A stretch of DNA of 64,000 nt from Roseibium aggregatum. Lineage in GTDB: Bacteria > Pseudomonadota > Alphaproteobacteria > Rhizobiales > Stappiaceae. The translations under genes were made by a program, and so were the position numbers. The stretch's first letter is position 1. Every line of letters begins with the position of its first letter. The stretch is taken from the NCBI RefSeq assembly GCF_014692675.1, contig NZ_JABFCZ010000002.1:124001-188000 (forward strand), in the 5' to 3' direction. Below are positions 8,468 through 16,713 of this stretch, piece after piece. A model generated the notes under the pieces. It did not search any database. It was not told where the DNA came from and saw nothing but the letters and a program-made list of their open reading frames with translations.

Positions 8468-8833
8468 GTGCGAGCTTTTTTATTCGGAGCCCTTGCCCTT
8501 CTTGCGGGCTCCATCGTGCCGGTCGGTGCCTGGTCCGCGGAACTGATCATGATCGAGGAACCGGGGTGCCCCTGGTGCCGGGCCTGGAACGAGCAAATCG
8601 GAGTTGCCTATCCGAAAACCGAGGAGGGAAGGCGGGCGCCGCTCAGGCGCGTGGACCTGACCGAACCATGGCCGGAAGACCTGAAAGACATCCGTCCGGA
8701 GCGGGTGACCCCTACCTTCATCCTGGTGGATGCGGGCAAGGAAATCGCACGCTTGCGCGGCTATCCGGGCGAGAACTTCTTCTGGCCGCTTTTGGATGAG
8801 ATGCTGGACAAGTTGGATTCTAGGCAGAAATAA
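8468..8833 (+). CDS. soxS: SoxS, periplasmic thioredoxin-like protein
   Basis: Small exported thioredoxin-like protein (121 residues) with a signal peptide (about 1-24) and the site CPWC (34-37). In Paracoccus, SoxS is needed for full Sox activity and is thought to reactivate SoxY by thiol-disulfide exchange. The start is GTG at 8468, with GAGG seven bases upstream; no better ATG keeps the signal peptide. Transcribed away from soxV and followed by soxR after 128 bp. Confidence 0.85.
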   Translation: MRAFLFGALALLAGSIVPVGAWSAELIMIEEPGCPWCRAWNEQIGVAYPKTEEGRRAPLRRVDLTEPWPEDLKDIRPERVTPTFILVDAGKEIARLRGYPGENFFWPLLDEMLDKLDSRQK

Positions 8834-8888
8834 CGAAGAAAAACGGCGCTGCGTCACTTTTGTTTGTTGGCAAAGTGGTGTAAGGGCT

Positions 8889-8935
8889 ATATGCCTTTTG
8901 ACTAATCAATCGTTCATGAAAGTAATGTGCGATTG
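8889..8935. promoter_or_regulatory. Candidate soxR autoregulatory region
   Basis: Two patterns lie here. On the minus strand the bases 8905-8889 resemble the ATTC-(A-rich)-ATAT motif of the other sox gaps, with one substitution and different spacing. In addition, CAATCG (8907-8912) is inverted as CGATTG (8930-8935), 17 bases apart. Either could be an operator for soxR, which starts at 8962. Confidence 0.3.
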
Positions 8936-8961
8936 GTTCAGTTGCAGGCGACATCGAAACG

Positions 8962-9336
8962 GTGACGGACATGAACCTTCCGATCCTTAAAAAAGGGGCA
9001 GACCCGGCAGAGTTCGACGAATTGTTCGAACAGGCGCGCAAGGCGAGCGACCTTTTGAAGGCGCTGTCCCACGAGGTGCGTCTCCTGATCCTGTGCCTTT
9101 TGTCCGAAGGTGAGAAGTCGGTTTCCGAACTGGAAGAGATCCTGACCATGCCGCAGGCGGCCGTGTCGCAGCAACTCGCGCGGCTCAGGATGGAAGGGCT
9201 TGTGACGTCGCGGCGCGACGGACGATTGATCTATTACACCATCCGGGACGACGAGGTGAGCAGCATCATTTCCGCGCTCTATGATCTCTTCTGTACCGAT
9301 GTGCGGCCGCCGAAGGCGGAAGGGGCGCCGGCCTGA
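8962..9336 (+). CDS. soxR: SoxR, ArsR-family persulfide-sensing repressor
   Basis: Winged-helix ArsR repressor of 124 residues; helix-turn-helix about 53-83, with the recognition segment PQAAVSQQLARL. Two cysteines only, Cys45 and Cys111, are 66 residues apart. This is the spacing of the sensing cysteines in SoxR/BigR/SqrR proteins (for example 50 and 116), which form a tetrasulfide with reactive sulfur and leave DNA. It most likely represses the sox genes until sulfide or persulfide appears. The start is GTG 8962 or ATG 8971, three codons later. It diverges from soxV with soxS, and soxT1 follows. Confidence 0.88.
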   Translation: MTDMNLPILKKGADPAEFDELFEQARKASDLLKALSHEVRLLILCLLSEGEKSVSELEEILTMPQAAVSQQLARLRMEGLVTSRRDGRLIYYTIRDDEVSSIISALYDLFCTDVRPPKAEGAPA

Positions 9337-9519
9337 CGGGGCAAAATCCCGATAAGGCAAGGGTTTATGCGTTGCGTTGCAGCATGGCCAATGATTGCGG
9401 CAACTCTTCCGCGTTGGTAAAAGAGCTTTGACTGCCGGATATCTACCGATCGGCGGAATTGGACGCGTACCTGCCTTGAAAAATACTCGAAGGCACGCGC
9501 AGCAACCCGGGCACTCTCA

Positions 9520-10635
9520 ATGACCGAATTCGAACCGCTGCTATTACTCCCTCTTCTGGGGCTTGGGGCCGGCGCGGTTCTCGGTTTTGTCGCGCGATGG
9601 AACCACTTTTGCACCCTGTCTTCGCTCGAACGGCTCTGGTACGCCGGCGACAGCAGCGGCGTCAGGACCTGGGCGCTGGCGTCGCTGACGGCGCTGATTG
9701 CCACGCAGTTGCTGGTCGCGGCGGATCTCGCCTCGCTTGAGGAATCCTTTTACCTGAATTCCCGCTTCGGCTGGACCGGGGCGATTTTCGGCGGTGTCAT
9801 GTTCGGGATCGGCATGGCGCTGGTCGGGACATGCGGTTTCGGTGCCGTGGTGCGCCTTGGCGGCGGCAGTCTGCGGGCCTTCGTGGTGCTGATCGTCATC
9901 GGCCTGACGGCGCTTGCGACCCAGCGCGGACTGATCGGCCAGGCGCGGGTCCATGTGGTCGACAATCTGGCCGTCGACCTCCGCTTCGCCGGGGACCAGT
10001 CCATCGGCAGCCTCCTGTCTTATGTCCTGGGCTTCGACGTGCGCAGGCCGCTCGTCATTCTGGTTGGCGCCGCGGGGCTGCTTTGGGTTTTTTCCCAGAA
10101 AAGCTACCGCCGTCAGGGACCGCAGATCCTGACCGGTCTCCTGATCGGCCTCGCGATCGCCTTCGGGTGGTGGGCGACGAGCCATGTGGCCAAGACCGCC
10201 TTCCACCCGGTGCAGATCGAGTCCGGGTCCTTCGTCGTCCCGGTCGGCGACACGATCATGCAGTTCATCACCTACACCAATTCCCTGCCGGATTACGGCG
10301 TCGGCCTGATCTGCGGCACCCTGGTGGGGGCCGTCCTGGCCGCCCTCTGGCGGCGCGATATCCGCTGGGAGGCTTGCGATGACGCGCGCGAGCTCAGCCG
10401 TCACATCCTGGGGGCGGCGCTGATGGGCGTGGGCGGTGTCATCGCCATGGGCTGTACGGTGGGGCAGGGCATCTCGGCCTTTTCCACCATGGCCATTTCG
10501 GCGCCGATCGTGCTGCTGTCGATTGCCTTCGGTGCGCGTCTGGGCCTCGCCTGGCTGTTTGAAGGCTCGTTCCTGGCGGCATTCCAGCGCAATCATAGCG
10601 GGCACGACGACAGATCGCGCCAGGCGGCGGAATAA
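9520..10635 (+). CDS. soxT: SoxT1, YeeE/YedE-family sulfur-compound transporter
   Basis: Integral membrane protein (371 residues, about nine segments) of the YeeE/YedE family, which includes the thiosulfate channel TsuA. Family cysteines are visible in NHFCTLSSLE (near residue 29), GTCGFGAVVRLGGG (about 105) and MGCTVGQG (about 310); in TsuA such cysteines line the pore and hand thiosulfate along by S-S contacts. It follows soxR by 183 bp in the same direction, as in known soxSRT clusters. Likely role: movement of thiosulfate or sulfite for Sox or for sensing. The direction of transport cannot be read from the sequence. Confidence 0.82.
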   Translation: MTEFEPLLLLPLLGLGAGAVLGFVARWNHFCTLSSLERLWYAGDSSGVRTWALASLTALIATQLLVAADLASLEESFYLNSRFGWTGAIFGGVMFGIGMALVGTCGFGAVVRLGGGSLRAFVVLIVIGLTALATQRGLIGQARVHVVDNLAVDLRFAGDQSIGSLLSYVLGFDVRRPLVILVGAAGLLWVFSQKSYRRQGPQILTGLLIGLAIAFGWWATSHVAKTAFHPVQIESGSFVVPVGDTIMQFITYTNSLPDYGVGLICGTLVGAVLAALWRRDIRWEACDDARELSRHILGAALMGVGGVIAMGCTVGQGISAFSTMAISAPIVLLSIAFGARLGLAWLFEGSFLAAFQRNHSGHDDRSRQAAE

Positions 10636-10729
10636 GCAGGGCATAACCCCTCACTCCCGTCATCCTCTGAAAGGAAGAGACGGAAGCGAGGTGGCGAAAC
10701 TGCCTGATTACCCCTGAAACTGGCCCGGC

Positions 10730-11671
10730 TTAGCCCGCCGCTACGAAGCGGTAGGCGGTGCCGTTGCGCTCGGCAACGCCCTGGCCCGGATGGGGCAGGT
10801 GGTAGCCGATGATCTTCGTCCGGTCGGTGGCAAGGCGGTCGAGCAGGGCGGTGCGGGTTTTCACGCCCTTGTCCGGGTCCTGATCCGTTCCCGAGTGCCA
10901 GGTCGGCTTTTCGAAGGAAATGACCGAGTTGGAGATGGCGTCGCCCACGACCAGCAGGCTGTCGCCGCCGCCATGCAGCATGTAGGACGTGTGGCCGGGC
11001 GTATGGCCGGAGGTGTCGATTGCCTCCACGCCGGGCAGCACTTCCATGCCGGGCGTGATCATGTTGACCTGGTCCTTGATCGCCTCGAAGCGGGACTGGG
11101 CGCCGACGACGAAGGTCTTGCGCTCTTCAGGGGTGTTGGCGAGCGTGTCGTCGGCAAGCCAGTAATCCCATTCGGCCTGCGGTACCCAGTACTGGGCATC
11201 GGCAAACAGCGGTTCGTCGAAGTCGTCGAGGACGCCCCAAAGATGATCGGGGTGGCCGTGGGTGAAGATCACGTCTGTCACGTCGGCGGGACCGATCCCC
11301 GCAGCCTCCAGGGCGGACAGCAGTTCGCCCGCCGTCGGCTGGAAATTGGCGCCAGAGCCGACATCGAACAGCGCCAGGCGGTCGCCTGTGCGCAGCATCG
11401 TGACGTTACAGTCCGGCGTCAGTGCGTCGGTGGCCATGCCATGCGGCGTCAGAAGGTCCGCGACTTCTTCCTTGGTCTGATCCGGCAGGACGAAGCCCAT
11501 CGGCAGGGTCAGGTGTCCGTCCGAGAGTACCTGGACTTCCATGTCGCCAAGCGCAATCGGGCCGCTTGCTGCAAAGGACGGTTTAAGGCCGGCGCCGGCA
11601 AGGGTCAGGAACGCGGCGCCCCCGGCAAGCATTTCGCGGCGTGATAGGGCTGGATTAAGGAACTTGGGCAT
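10730..11671 (-). CDS. Tat-exported MBL-fold metallohydrolase of the sox locus
   Basis: Metallo-beta-lactamase fold protein of 313 residues. A Tat signal (SRREMLAGGA, about 10-19) sends it folded to the periplasm. The metal motif HGHPDH (138-143) is complete, with further ligands likely at SGHTPGH and GYHLPHPG. The ATG at 11671 is used because GGAGG lies five bases upstream; a GTG four codons earlier overlaps that site. It is divergent from soxT2 and convergent with soxT1. Related SoxH-like proteins occur in several sox clusters but have no settled substrate. Candidates are thiol esters or S-thiolated compounds; this is a guess. It is not an ETHE1-type cytoplasmic persulfide dioxygenase in location. 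Confidence 0.8.
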   Translation of the reverse strand: MPKFLNPALSRREMLAGGAAFLTLAGAGLKPSFAASGPIALGDMEVQVLSDGHLTLPMGFVLPDQTKEEVADLLTPHGMATDALTPDCNVTMLRTGDRLALFDVGSGANFQPTAGELLSALEAAGIGPADVTDVIFTHGHPDHLWGVLDDFDEPLFADAQYWVPQAEWDYWLADDTLANTPEERKTFVVGAQSRFEAIKDQVNMITPGMEVLPGVEAIDTSGHTPGHTSYMLHGGGDSLLVVGDAISNSVISFEKPTWHSGTDQDPDKGVKTRTALLDRLATDRTKIIGYHLPHPGQGVAERNGTAYRFVAAG

Positions 11672-11683
11672 ACATTCCTCCAC

Positions 11684-11701
11684 ATATGCATTTTTTCGAA
11701 T
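11684..11701. promoter_or_regulatory. Candidate SoxR-like site between MBL gene and soxT2
   Basis: Minus strand: ATTC (11701-11698), ten A-rich bases, ATAT (11687-11684). It resembles the two sites in the soxW-soxX and soxV-soxS gaps, with two extra spacer bases. It overlaps the region just upstream of the MBL ribosome-binding site and could serve both divergent genes. Confidence 0.3.
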
Positions 11702-11814
11702 TTATCGGACTTTCCTTGAGGAACGTCAATGCGTACTTCTTTCAAAGGACTTTGATGGTGTCGGCACAGGCGCACACAATGGCAGTCGCCTGACGAATAA
11801 CTAAGGACGTGGAG

Positions 11815-12948
11815 ATGGATCTTACATTCTTTCTGGATCGGTTTTCCGAACCCTGGATCCTGACGGCAGGCGGGTTGACGGTGGGCGTGATTTTCGGTGC
11901 CTTCGCCCAGCAGAGCCGATTCTGTCTGCGTGCGGCGGCGCTGGATTTTGTCCACGGCATTTTCGGTGTCCGGCTTTCCGTCTGGCTGATGACGTTTTCG
12001 GCTGCGGTTCTTGGAACCCAGATCCTGGTCGCCCTCGGAGAAGTGCAGGCCAACGAGGCGCGTCAGCTGGCCTCGCCGCAAAGCCTGAGCGGTGCGGCGA
12101 TCGGCGGTCTTTTGTTCGGGGCAGGCATGATTCTCGCGCGCGGATGCGCCAGCCGGCTTCTGGTTCTGTCGGCGACGGGGAACCTGCGGGCCCTGTTGTC
12201 CGGTCTGGTGTTTGCGGTCATGGCACAGGCCAGCCTGCGCGGTATCCTGACACCGGTGAGGGAATGGATCGCAGGGTGGTGGACGACCGCGGACATCGGC
12301 GGCAACAATCTGATGGAATTCCTGTCCATGTCCTTCACGATCACCATCCTCCTGTCCCTGATGTGGCTGGCGGCGGGGATCTTCTTTGCGTTTCGGAGCC
12401 GTGCGCCGCTCTGGCAGATGATCGCGGCCCTGATCACCGGATTGACCATTCCGCTTGCCTGGTGGTTCACATCTTCCATGGCCCTGCAGGCCTTCGATCC
12501 GGTGCTGATCGAAGCGGTGACGTTTACCGGCCCGTCGGCCGATGCGCTGATGCTGTTCCTGTCTCCTCCCGGATCGACCCTCGATTTCAATGTCGGCGTG
12601 GTGCCGGGCGTGTTCCTGGGATCATTCGTTGCGGCCTTGCTGGCACGGGAATTGGCCTTGCAGGGGTTCGAGGGCGGAAAATCCATGGCCCGGTACATGA
12701 CCGGAGCAGCCATGATGGGCTTCGGCGGCATGCTCGCCGGCGGCTGCGCCGTCGGCGCCGGCGTGACAGGAGCCTCGATCGTCGCCCTGACCGCCTGGAT
12801 CACGCTGACGTGCATCTGGTTTTCCGCCATGGTGACCGACAGGCTGATCGAGGCTCAGCCGAAAAAGACGGCGGAACAGAGGATCGTGCCGGAAGAGGAC
12901 ATGGTTCAGGAAACCGCCCTTCAGCCGGTTCCGGTTTCAAGGGGGTGA
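11815..12948 (+). CDS. soxT: SoxT2, second YeeE/YedE-family transporter
   Basis: A second YeeE/YedE membrane protein (377 residues), clearly divergent from the one at 9520. It has its own cysteine motifs: QSRFCLRAA (near 37), ARGCASRLL (about 107) and AGGCAVGAGVTG (about 304). The ATG at 11815 is chosen because AAGGA lies seven bases upstream; a GTG two codons earlier would overlap it. The C-terminal tail (about 345-377) is hydrophilic and poorly conserved. Two YeeE/YedE proteins per sox locus are common (SoxT1, SoxT2). One may import substrate for assimilation or sensing and the other handle sulfite; this is inference. Confidence 0.8.
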   Translation: MDLTFFLDRFSEPWILTAGGLTVGVIFGAFAQQSRFCLRAAALDFVHGIFGVRLSVWLMTFSAAVLGTQILVALGEVQANEARQLASPQSLSGAAIGGLLFGAGMILARGCASRLLVLSATGNLRALLSGLVFAVMAQASLRGILTPVREWIAGWWTTADIGGNNLMEFLSMSFTITILLSLMWLAAGIFFAFRSRAPLWQMIAALITGLTIPLAWWFTSSMALQAFDPVLIEAVTFTGPSADALMLFLSPPGSTLDFNVGVVPGVFLGSFVAALLARELALQGFEGGKSMARYMTGAAMMGFGGMLAGGCAVGAGVTGASIVALTAWITLTCIWFSAMVTDRLIEAQPKKTAEQRIVPEEDMVQETALQPVPVSRG

Positions 12949-12961
12949 GGGAGGTTCGGCC

Positions 12962-13588
12962 CTACCGGTATTTCTCGATAAACGCGTCGATGGAAAGGGC
13001 GCGGAAGTCCGGCAGCCGGTCTTTCAGCGTCGCATGATCCCAGTCCCACCAGGCGATCTCCTGAAGCGCGTCGGCCTGGGCCTCGGCGAAGCGGCGCTTG
13101 ATCGGCCTGGCGGCGACGCCGCCGACGATGGTGTAGGGCGGCACGTCCTTCGAGACGACCGCGCCGGCCGCCAGGATGGCCCCGGTTCCCACCGTCACGC
13201 CTGCCAGCACCGTCACGCCGTGACCGATCCAGACATCATGGCCGATGGTCACCCAGTCCTTCTTGCGCCATTCGAAGAAGTCGGCATCGTCTCCGCCGAG
13301 ATCGTAAGCCGCCGCGCGGTACGTGAAATGGTGCTGGGAGGCGCGCCAGGTCGGATGATTGCCGGGATTGAGGCGGACGCTGCGGGCTATGGAGCAGAAC
13401 TTGCCGATGGTGGTCCAGACCACATCGCCGTTCTGGACGATATAGGAATAGTCGTCCATCGCGCTCTGTCGCATTTCCGTAAAGGCGCCGACTTCCGTCC
13501 ACACACCGAGATCGCAGTCAATAACGACCGCCTGTTCGTGAATGGACGGTGCAGAGGACAGGGCGGGTTTGTCGGTGGGCGATTTCAT
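12962..13588 (-). CDS. Hexapeptide-repeat acyltransferase, phosphonate-associated
   Basis: Left-handed beta-helix transferase (208 residues) with hexapeptide repeats over about 90-165 (for example [12 protein letters not shown]). It most resembles the DapH/DapD/GlmU-related transferases found next to phosphonate operons. Such enzymes probably use acetyl-CoA; the acceptor is unknown here. It is divergent from phnC across 328 bp that hold a Pho box, and convergent with soxT2 (13 bp apart). No C-P lyase genes are seen nearby, so a role in phosphonate breakdown is not supported within this window. A catalytic His in the loop region is plausible. Confidence 0.75.
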   Translation of the reverse strand: MKSPTDKPALSSAPSIHEQAVVIDCDLGVWTEVGAFTEMRQSAMDDYSYIVQNGDVVWTTIGKFCSIARSVRLNPGNHPTWRASQHHFTYRAAAYDLGGDDADFFEWRKKDWVTIGHDVWIGHGVTVLAGVTVGTGAILAAGAVVSKDVPPYTIVGGVAARPIKRRFAEAQADALQEIAWWDWDHATLKDRLPDFRALSIDAFIEKYR

Positions 13589-13845
13589 GAAGGGAGACGT
13601 CCTGGTTCAAGAGCGGTGCCGGGACTTCCCATATATATTTTCCGACCGTCAATGTACGACAGTTCGGTGACGGTTCGATGAATTTTTGAAGAATTCGCCG
13701 AGAAGAAGAAGGCGCTCCAATTTATTAGGCTGTTGCCTGAACAGGTAAAATCCGCCGAGCCGTCAAAGTTTTACACGTTTTTGAAGTTCGAATGCCTTTT
13801 AATGCAGCATCGTCGCTTCTGAATCGGCCTGCAGCGGCGTGAAGA

Positions 13846-13863
13846 CTGTCATTTGCCTGTAAT
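13846..13863 (+). promoter_or_regulatory. Pho box upstream of phnC
   Basis: Two seven-base half-sites, CTGTCAT (13846-13852) and CTGTAAT (13857-13863), are separated by four bases. This is the direct-repeat pattern bound by PhoB, and it lies 53 bp before the phnC start. It predicts induction of the transporter under phosphate starvation. The rest of the 13,589-13,916 gap shows no other feature I can support. Confidence 0.75.
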
Positions 13864-13916
13864 ACTCTCGTGGCTCTTGTCCGTGAAATACGAAACAACA
13901 CGGACAGGGCTGCCGG

Positions 13917-14792
13917 GTGATTCAGTTTGAACAGGTGACCAAGACCTTCGGGACGCGAACCGCCGTCGACAAGGTCAGTTTCTCGATCGACAAGCCGCAG
14001 ATGATCGGCGTGATCGGCCGGTCGGGGGCAGGCAAGTCGACCCTTTTGCGCATGATCAACCGGCTGACGCCGGCAACGTCGGGACGGATCCTTTTCAAGG
14101 GAGAGGACATCCTGAGCCTGAGGGGCGCCACCATGCGCCGCTGGCAGCGCGACTGCGCCATGGTGTTCCAGCAGTTCAATCTCGTTCCCCGGCTCGATGT
14201 GGTGACCAATGTCATGCTTGGCCGCCTCAACGGCCACGGCACCTTCAAGAGCCTGTTCAACATCTTCGGTTCGAGCGAAGTGAATACGGCACTTGCCGCC
14301 CTTGACCGTCTGGGCATCGTCCAGGAAGCGCAGAAACGTGCGGAAGAACTTTCCGGCGGTCAGCAGCAGCGCGTCGCCATTGCCCGGGCACTGATGCAGG
14401 ACCCCTACATGGTTCTGGCCGATGAGCCGATCGCCTCGCTCGATCCGATGAACGCGAAGATCGTGATGGATGCGCTGCGCGAGATCCATGAACGGGACAA
14501 CAAGATCGTGCTGTGCAACCTGCATACGCTCGATACGGCCCGGACCTATTGCGACCGGGTGATCGGCATGCGCGACGGCCAGATGGTGTTCGACGGCCCG
14601 CCGGAAGACCTGACCACCGACGTGGCGCGCGAAATCTACGGAGCGGATGAAAGTTTCAACGAGGCGGCGACGTCGACGGCCATTGATGGGGCCGCCATCA
14701 AGGGGGCCCAAGACGGGGGGGCGGCGTCCGCACGTTCGGAAGAACAAGTTTCCACCGGTGCGATGACGCCGGCGGCTGCAACGGCCTTTTAA
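13917..14792 (+). CDS. phnC: PhnC, phosphonate/phosphate ABC transporter ATPase
   Basis: ATP-binding subunit of a PhnCDE importer. Walker [10 protein letters not shown] (about 35-43), Q-loop FQQFN, signature [15 protein letters not shown] (about 147-161) and Walker B VLADEP are all intact. The first 250 residues match the family. The last 40 (after G-A-D-E-S-F-N) are a low-complexity Ala/Gly-rich tail with no known role. The start is GTG at 13917; the ribosome-binding site is weak. First gene of phnC-D-E-E, behind a Pho box. Homologues in Sinorhizobium (PhoCDET) carry both phosphate and phosphonates, so the substrate is open. Confidence 0.93.
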   Translation: MIQFEQVTKTFGTRTAVDKVSFSIDKPQMIGVIGRSGAGKSTLLRMINRLTPATSGRILFKGEDILSLRGATMRRWQRDCAMVFQQFNLVPRLDVVTNVMLGRLNGHGTFKSLFNIFGSSEVNTALAALDRLGIVQEAQKRAEELSGGQQQRVAIARALMQDPYMVLADEPIASLDPMNAKIVMDALREIHERDNKIVLCNLHTLDTARTYCDRVIGMRDGQMVFDGPPEDLTTDVAREIYGADESFNEAATSTAIDGAAIKGAQDGGAASARSEEQVSTGAMTPAAATAF

Positions 14793-14845
14793 GGCCGCAA
14801 GACAATCAAAGTCATCAATTCTCGAAAGCTCGTGGAGTGTCTCAC

Positions 14846-15766
14846 ATGAACGCAATCTCCAAGTTTGCGGCTCTTGCCGCAGTCAGCATGATCGCCCTGA
14901 ACGCAACCGGCGCCTATGCTGCGGACAACATCTCGGAATTCCGCATCGGCATCCTCGGCGGCGAAAACGCCTCCGACCGCCTGCGCTCGAACGAGTGCCT
15001 GCGCGCCAAGACGGAAGAACTGCTCGGCGTTCCGGTCAAGCTGTTCGCCCCGGCCGACTACAACGGCGTGATCGAAGGCCTGCTCGGCGGCAACCTCGAC
15101 ATGGCCTGGCTCGGCGCTTCGGGCTACGCCAAGGTCTACCTGACCGATCCGGAAGCGGTTGAGCCGGTTCTGGTCAAGGTCAACAATGACGGCAGCTACG
15201 GCTACTATTCCATCGGTTTTGCCCGCGTCGACAGCGAAATCAACTCGCTCGACGACATGAAGGGCAAGGTCTTCGGCTTCGGCGATCCGAACTCCACTTC
15301 GGGCTACCTGATCCCGTCCATCGAAATCCCGAAACTCGGCTACTCCATGAAGCCGGGCGAGTATTTCTCTGACGTCAAGTTCACCGGCGGTCACGAGCAG
15401 ACCATCGTTGCCGTGTTCAACGGCGACATCGACGGCGGCGTGACCTGGGCCGACGGCCTCGGCGAATGGGAAGACGGCTTCAACTCCGGCGCCCTGCGCA
15501 AGGCAACCGACGCCGGTCTCGTCGACATGACCGAGATCCATGAAATCTGGCGCTCGCCGATCATCCCGGAAGGCCCGGTCGTCCTGGCCAAGAAGCTGCC
15601 GGAAGACGTCAAGCTCAAGATGACCGGCCTGATGGCAAGCCTGGTCTCCATGGACCCGGAATGCGCCTATGGCGTGATGGCCGGTGAAGCCAAGGGCTTC
15701 GCTCCGATCACCCACAAGGCCTACGAAAGCATCGTTGCCGCCCGTAAGGCAAAGAGCAAGGAATAA
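14846..15766 (+). CDS. phnD: PhnD, phosphonate/phosphate periplasmic binding protein
   Basis: Solute-binding protein of 306 residues. A Sec signal peptide (about 1-26, A-Y-A then A) is followed by the PhnD-type fold, with the conserved segment LGASGYAKVY and the phosphonate-pocket motif DPNSTSGYLIP (about 150-160). The ATG at 14846 has GGAG eight bases upstream; a GTG three codons earlier overlaps that site. Codon choice is strongly biased toward C-ending codons, in line with high expression. A hairpin directly after the gene may set a higher level than for the permeases. Confidence 0.94.
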   Translation: MNAISKFAALAAVSMIALNATGAYAADNISEFRIGILGGENASDRLRSNECLRAKTEELLGVPVKLFAPADYNGVIEGLLGGNLDMAWLGASGYAKVYLTDPEAVEPVLVKVNNDGSYGYYSIGFARVDSEINSLDDMKGKVFGFGDPNSTSGYLIPSIEIPKLGYSMKPGEYFSDVKFTGGHEQTIVAVFNGDIDGGVTWADGLGEWEDGFNSGALRKATDAGLVDMTEIHEIWRSPIIPEGPVVLAKKLPEDVKLKMTGLMASLVSMDPECAYGVMAGEAKGFAPITHKAYESIVAARKAKSKE

Positions 15767-15786
15767 GCGTTCCCGCTCAATCGCAG

Positions 15787-15822
15787 GCGCGGACCGGACA
15801 TTCCGGTCCGCGCTTCTTCTTG
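15787..15822 (+). terminator. Attenuator/terminator between phnD and phnE1
   Basis: An 11-bp perfect stem (15787-15797 with 15803-15813, loop of five) is followed by TTCTTCTT. The T-run is broken, so partial termination is likely. This is a common device to make more binding protein than permease. Confidence 0.6.
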
Positions 15823-15853
15823 CCATGAGAATATAATCTGAAGGTTTCTTGAA

Positions 15854-16702
15854 ATGGCCGTTGCCGCCCTTGAGCAGGACATCCTGTCGATGCGCAAACG
15901 GCGCCAGCTCTATTCCCTGATCGGGGTTCTGCTGGTCGTCGCCGTTCTTGTCTCCGGCTATTCCAAGTCAAATGCGATGAATTCGGGAAGCTTCGTCCAG
16001 GGGCTGTCCAAGTTCTTCGACTATCCGGGCGAAATCGTCATCGAAGCCTGGAATGCAGGGCCCGCCTTTTTCGGTCTGGTCGTTCATTTCATGCCGTTCA
16101 TGCTGGAGACCCTGAACATTGCCGCGGTCGCCACGCTGATCGGCGGCACCTTCGCCGTGGTGCTTGCCATGGCGTCGACACGCAATGTGGATTCCTACGC
16201 TCCGCTCATTCCCGTCGTCCGGCGGATGATGGACATCATGCGGGCCTTTCCCGAACTGATCATCGCGCTGTTCCTGATCTTCGTGCTGGGTTCCAGCCCG
16301 GTGCCGGCGATGATCGCGGTGGCGTTCCACACTTCCGGTGCGCTGGGCAAGCTCTTTTCCGAGGTCAACGAGAACATCGACCGCAAGCCGATCGAGGGCC
16401 TTTCCGCCTGCGGCGCAAGCTGGCTGCAGCGCATCCGTTACGCGGTGATGCCGCAGGTCGCCCCCAACTACCTGAGCTATTTCCTGCTGCGCTTTGAAAT
16501 CAACGTGCGGGCCTCCGCCATTCTCGGCTTCGTCGGGGCAGGGGGGATCGGCGCCGAACTCCGCCGGACCATCGGCTGGGGTCAGGGCGCGGGTGACGAG
16601 ACCGCCGCGATCTTCGTGCTCTTGTTCGCCACCATCATGATCATCGACCAGGCCTCTTCCTATCTGCGCGGGAAACTCGTCGGGTCGGGCCGGGCGCATT
16701 GA
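15854..16702 (+). CDS. phnE: PhnE1, phosphonate ABC transporter permease
   Basis: Inner-membrane permease (282 residues) with one N-terminal segment (about 20-38) and a five-segment permease core (about 75-275). The cytoplasmic EAA loop that contacts PhnC is visible as the I-E-G-L-S-A-C-G-A-S region (about 180-189). Translation starts at ATG 15854 after the phnD hairpin. The second permease gene begins 11 bp after the stop, so the two are coupled. Confidence 0.92.
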   Translation: MAVAALEQDILSMRKRRQLYSLIGVLLVVAVLVSGYSKSNAMNSGSFVQGLSKFFDYPGEIVIEAWNAGPAFFGLVVHFMPFMLETLNIAAVATLIGGTFAVVLAMASTRNVDSYAPLIPVVRRMMDIMRAFPELIIALFLIFVLGSSPVPAMIAVAFHTSGALGKLFSEVNENIDRKPIEGLSACGASWLQRIRYAVMPQVAPNYLSYFLLRFEINVRASAILGFVGAGGIGAELRRTIGWGQGAGDETAAIFVLLFATIMIIDQASSYLRGKLVGSGRAH

Positions 16703-16713
16703 GGAGCACTGTG

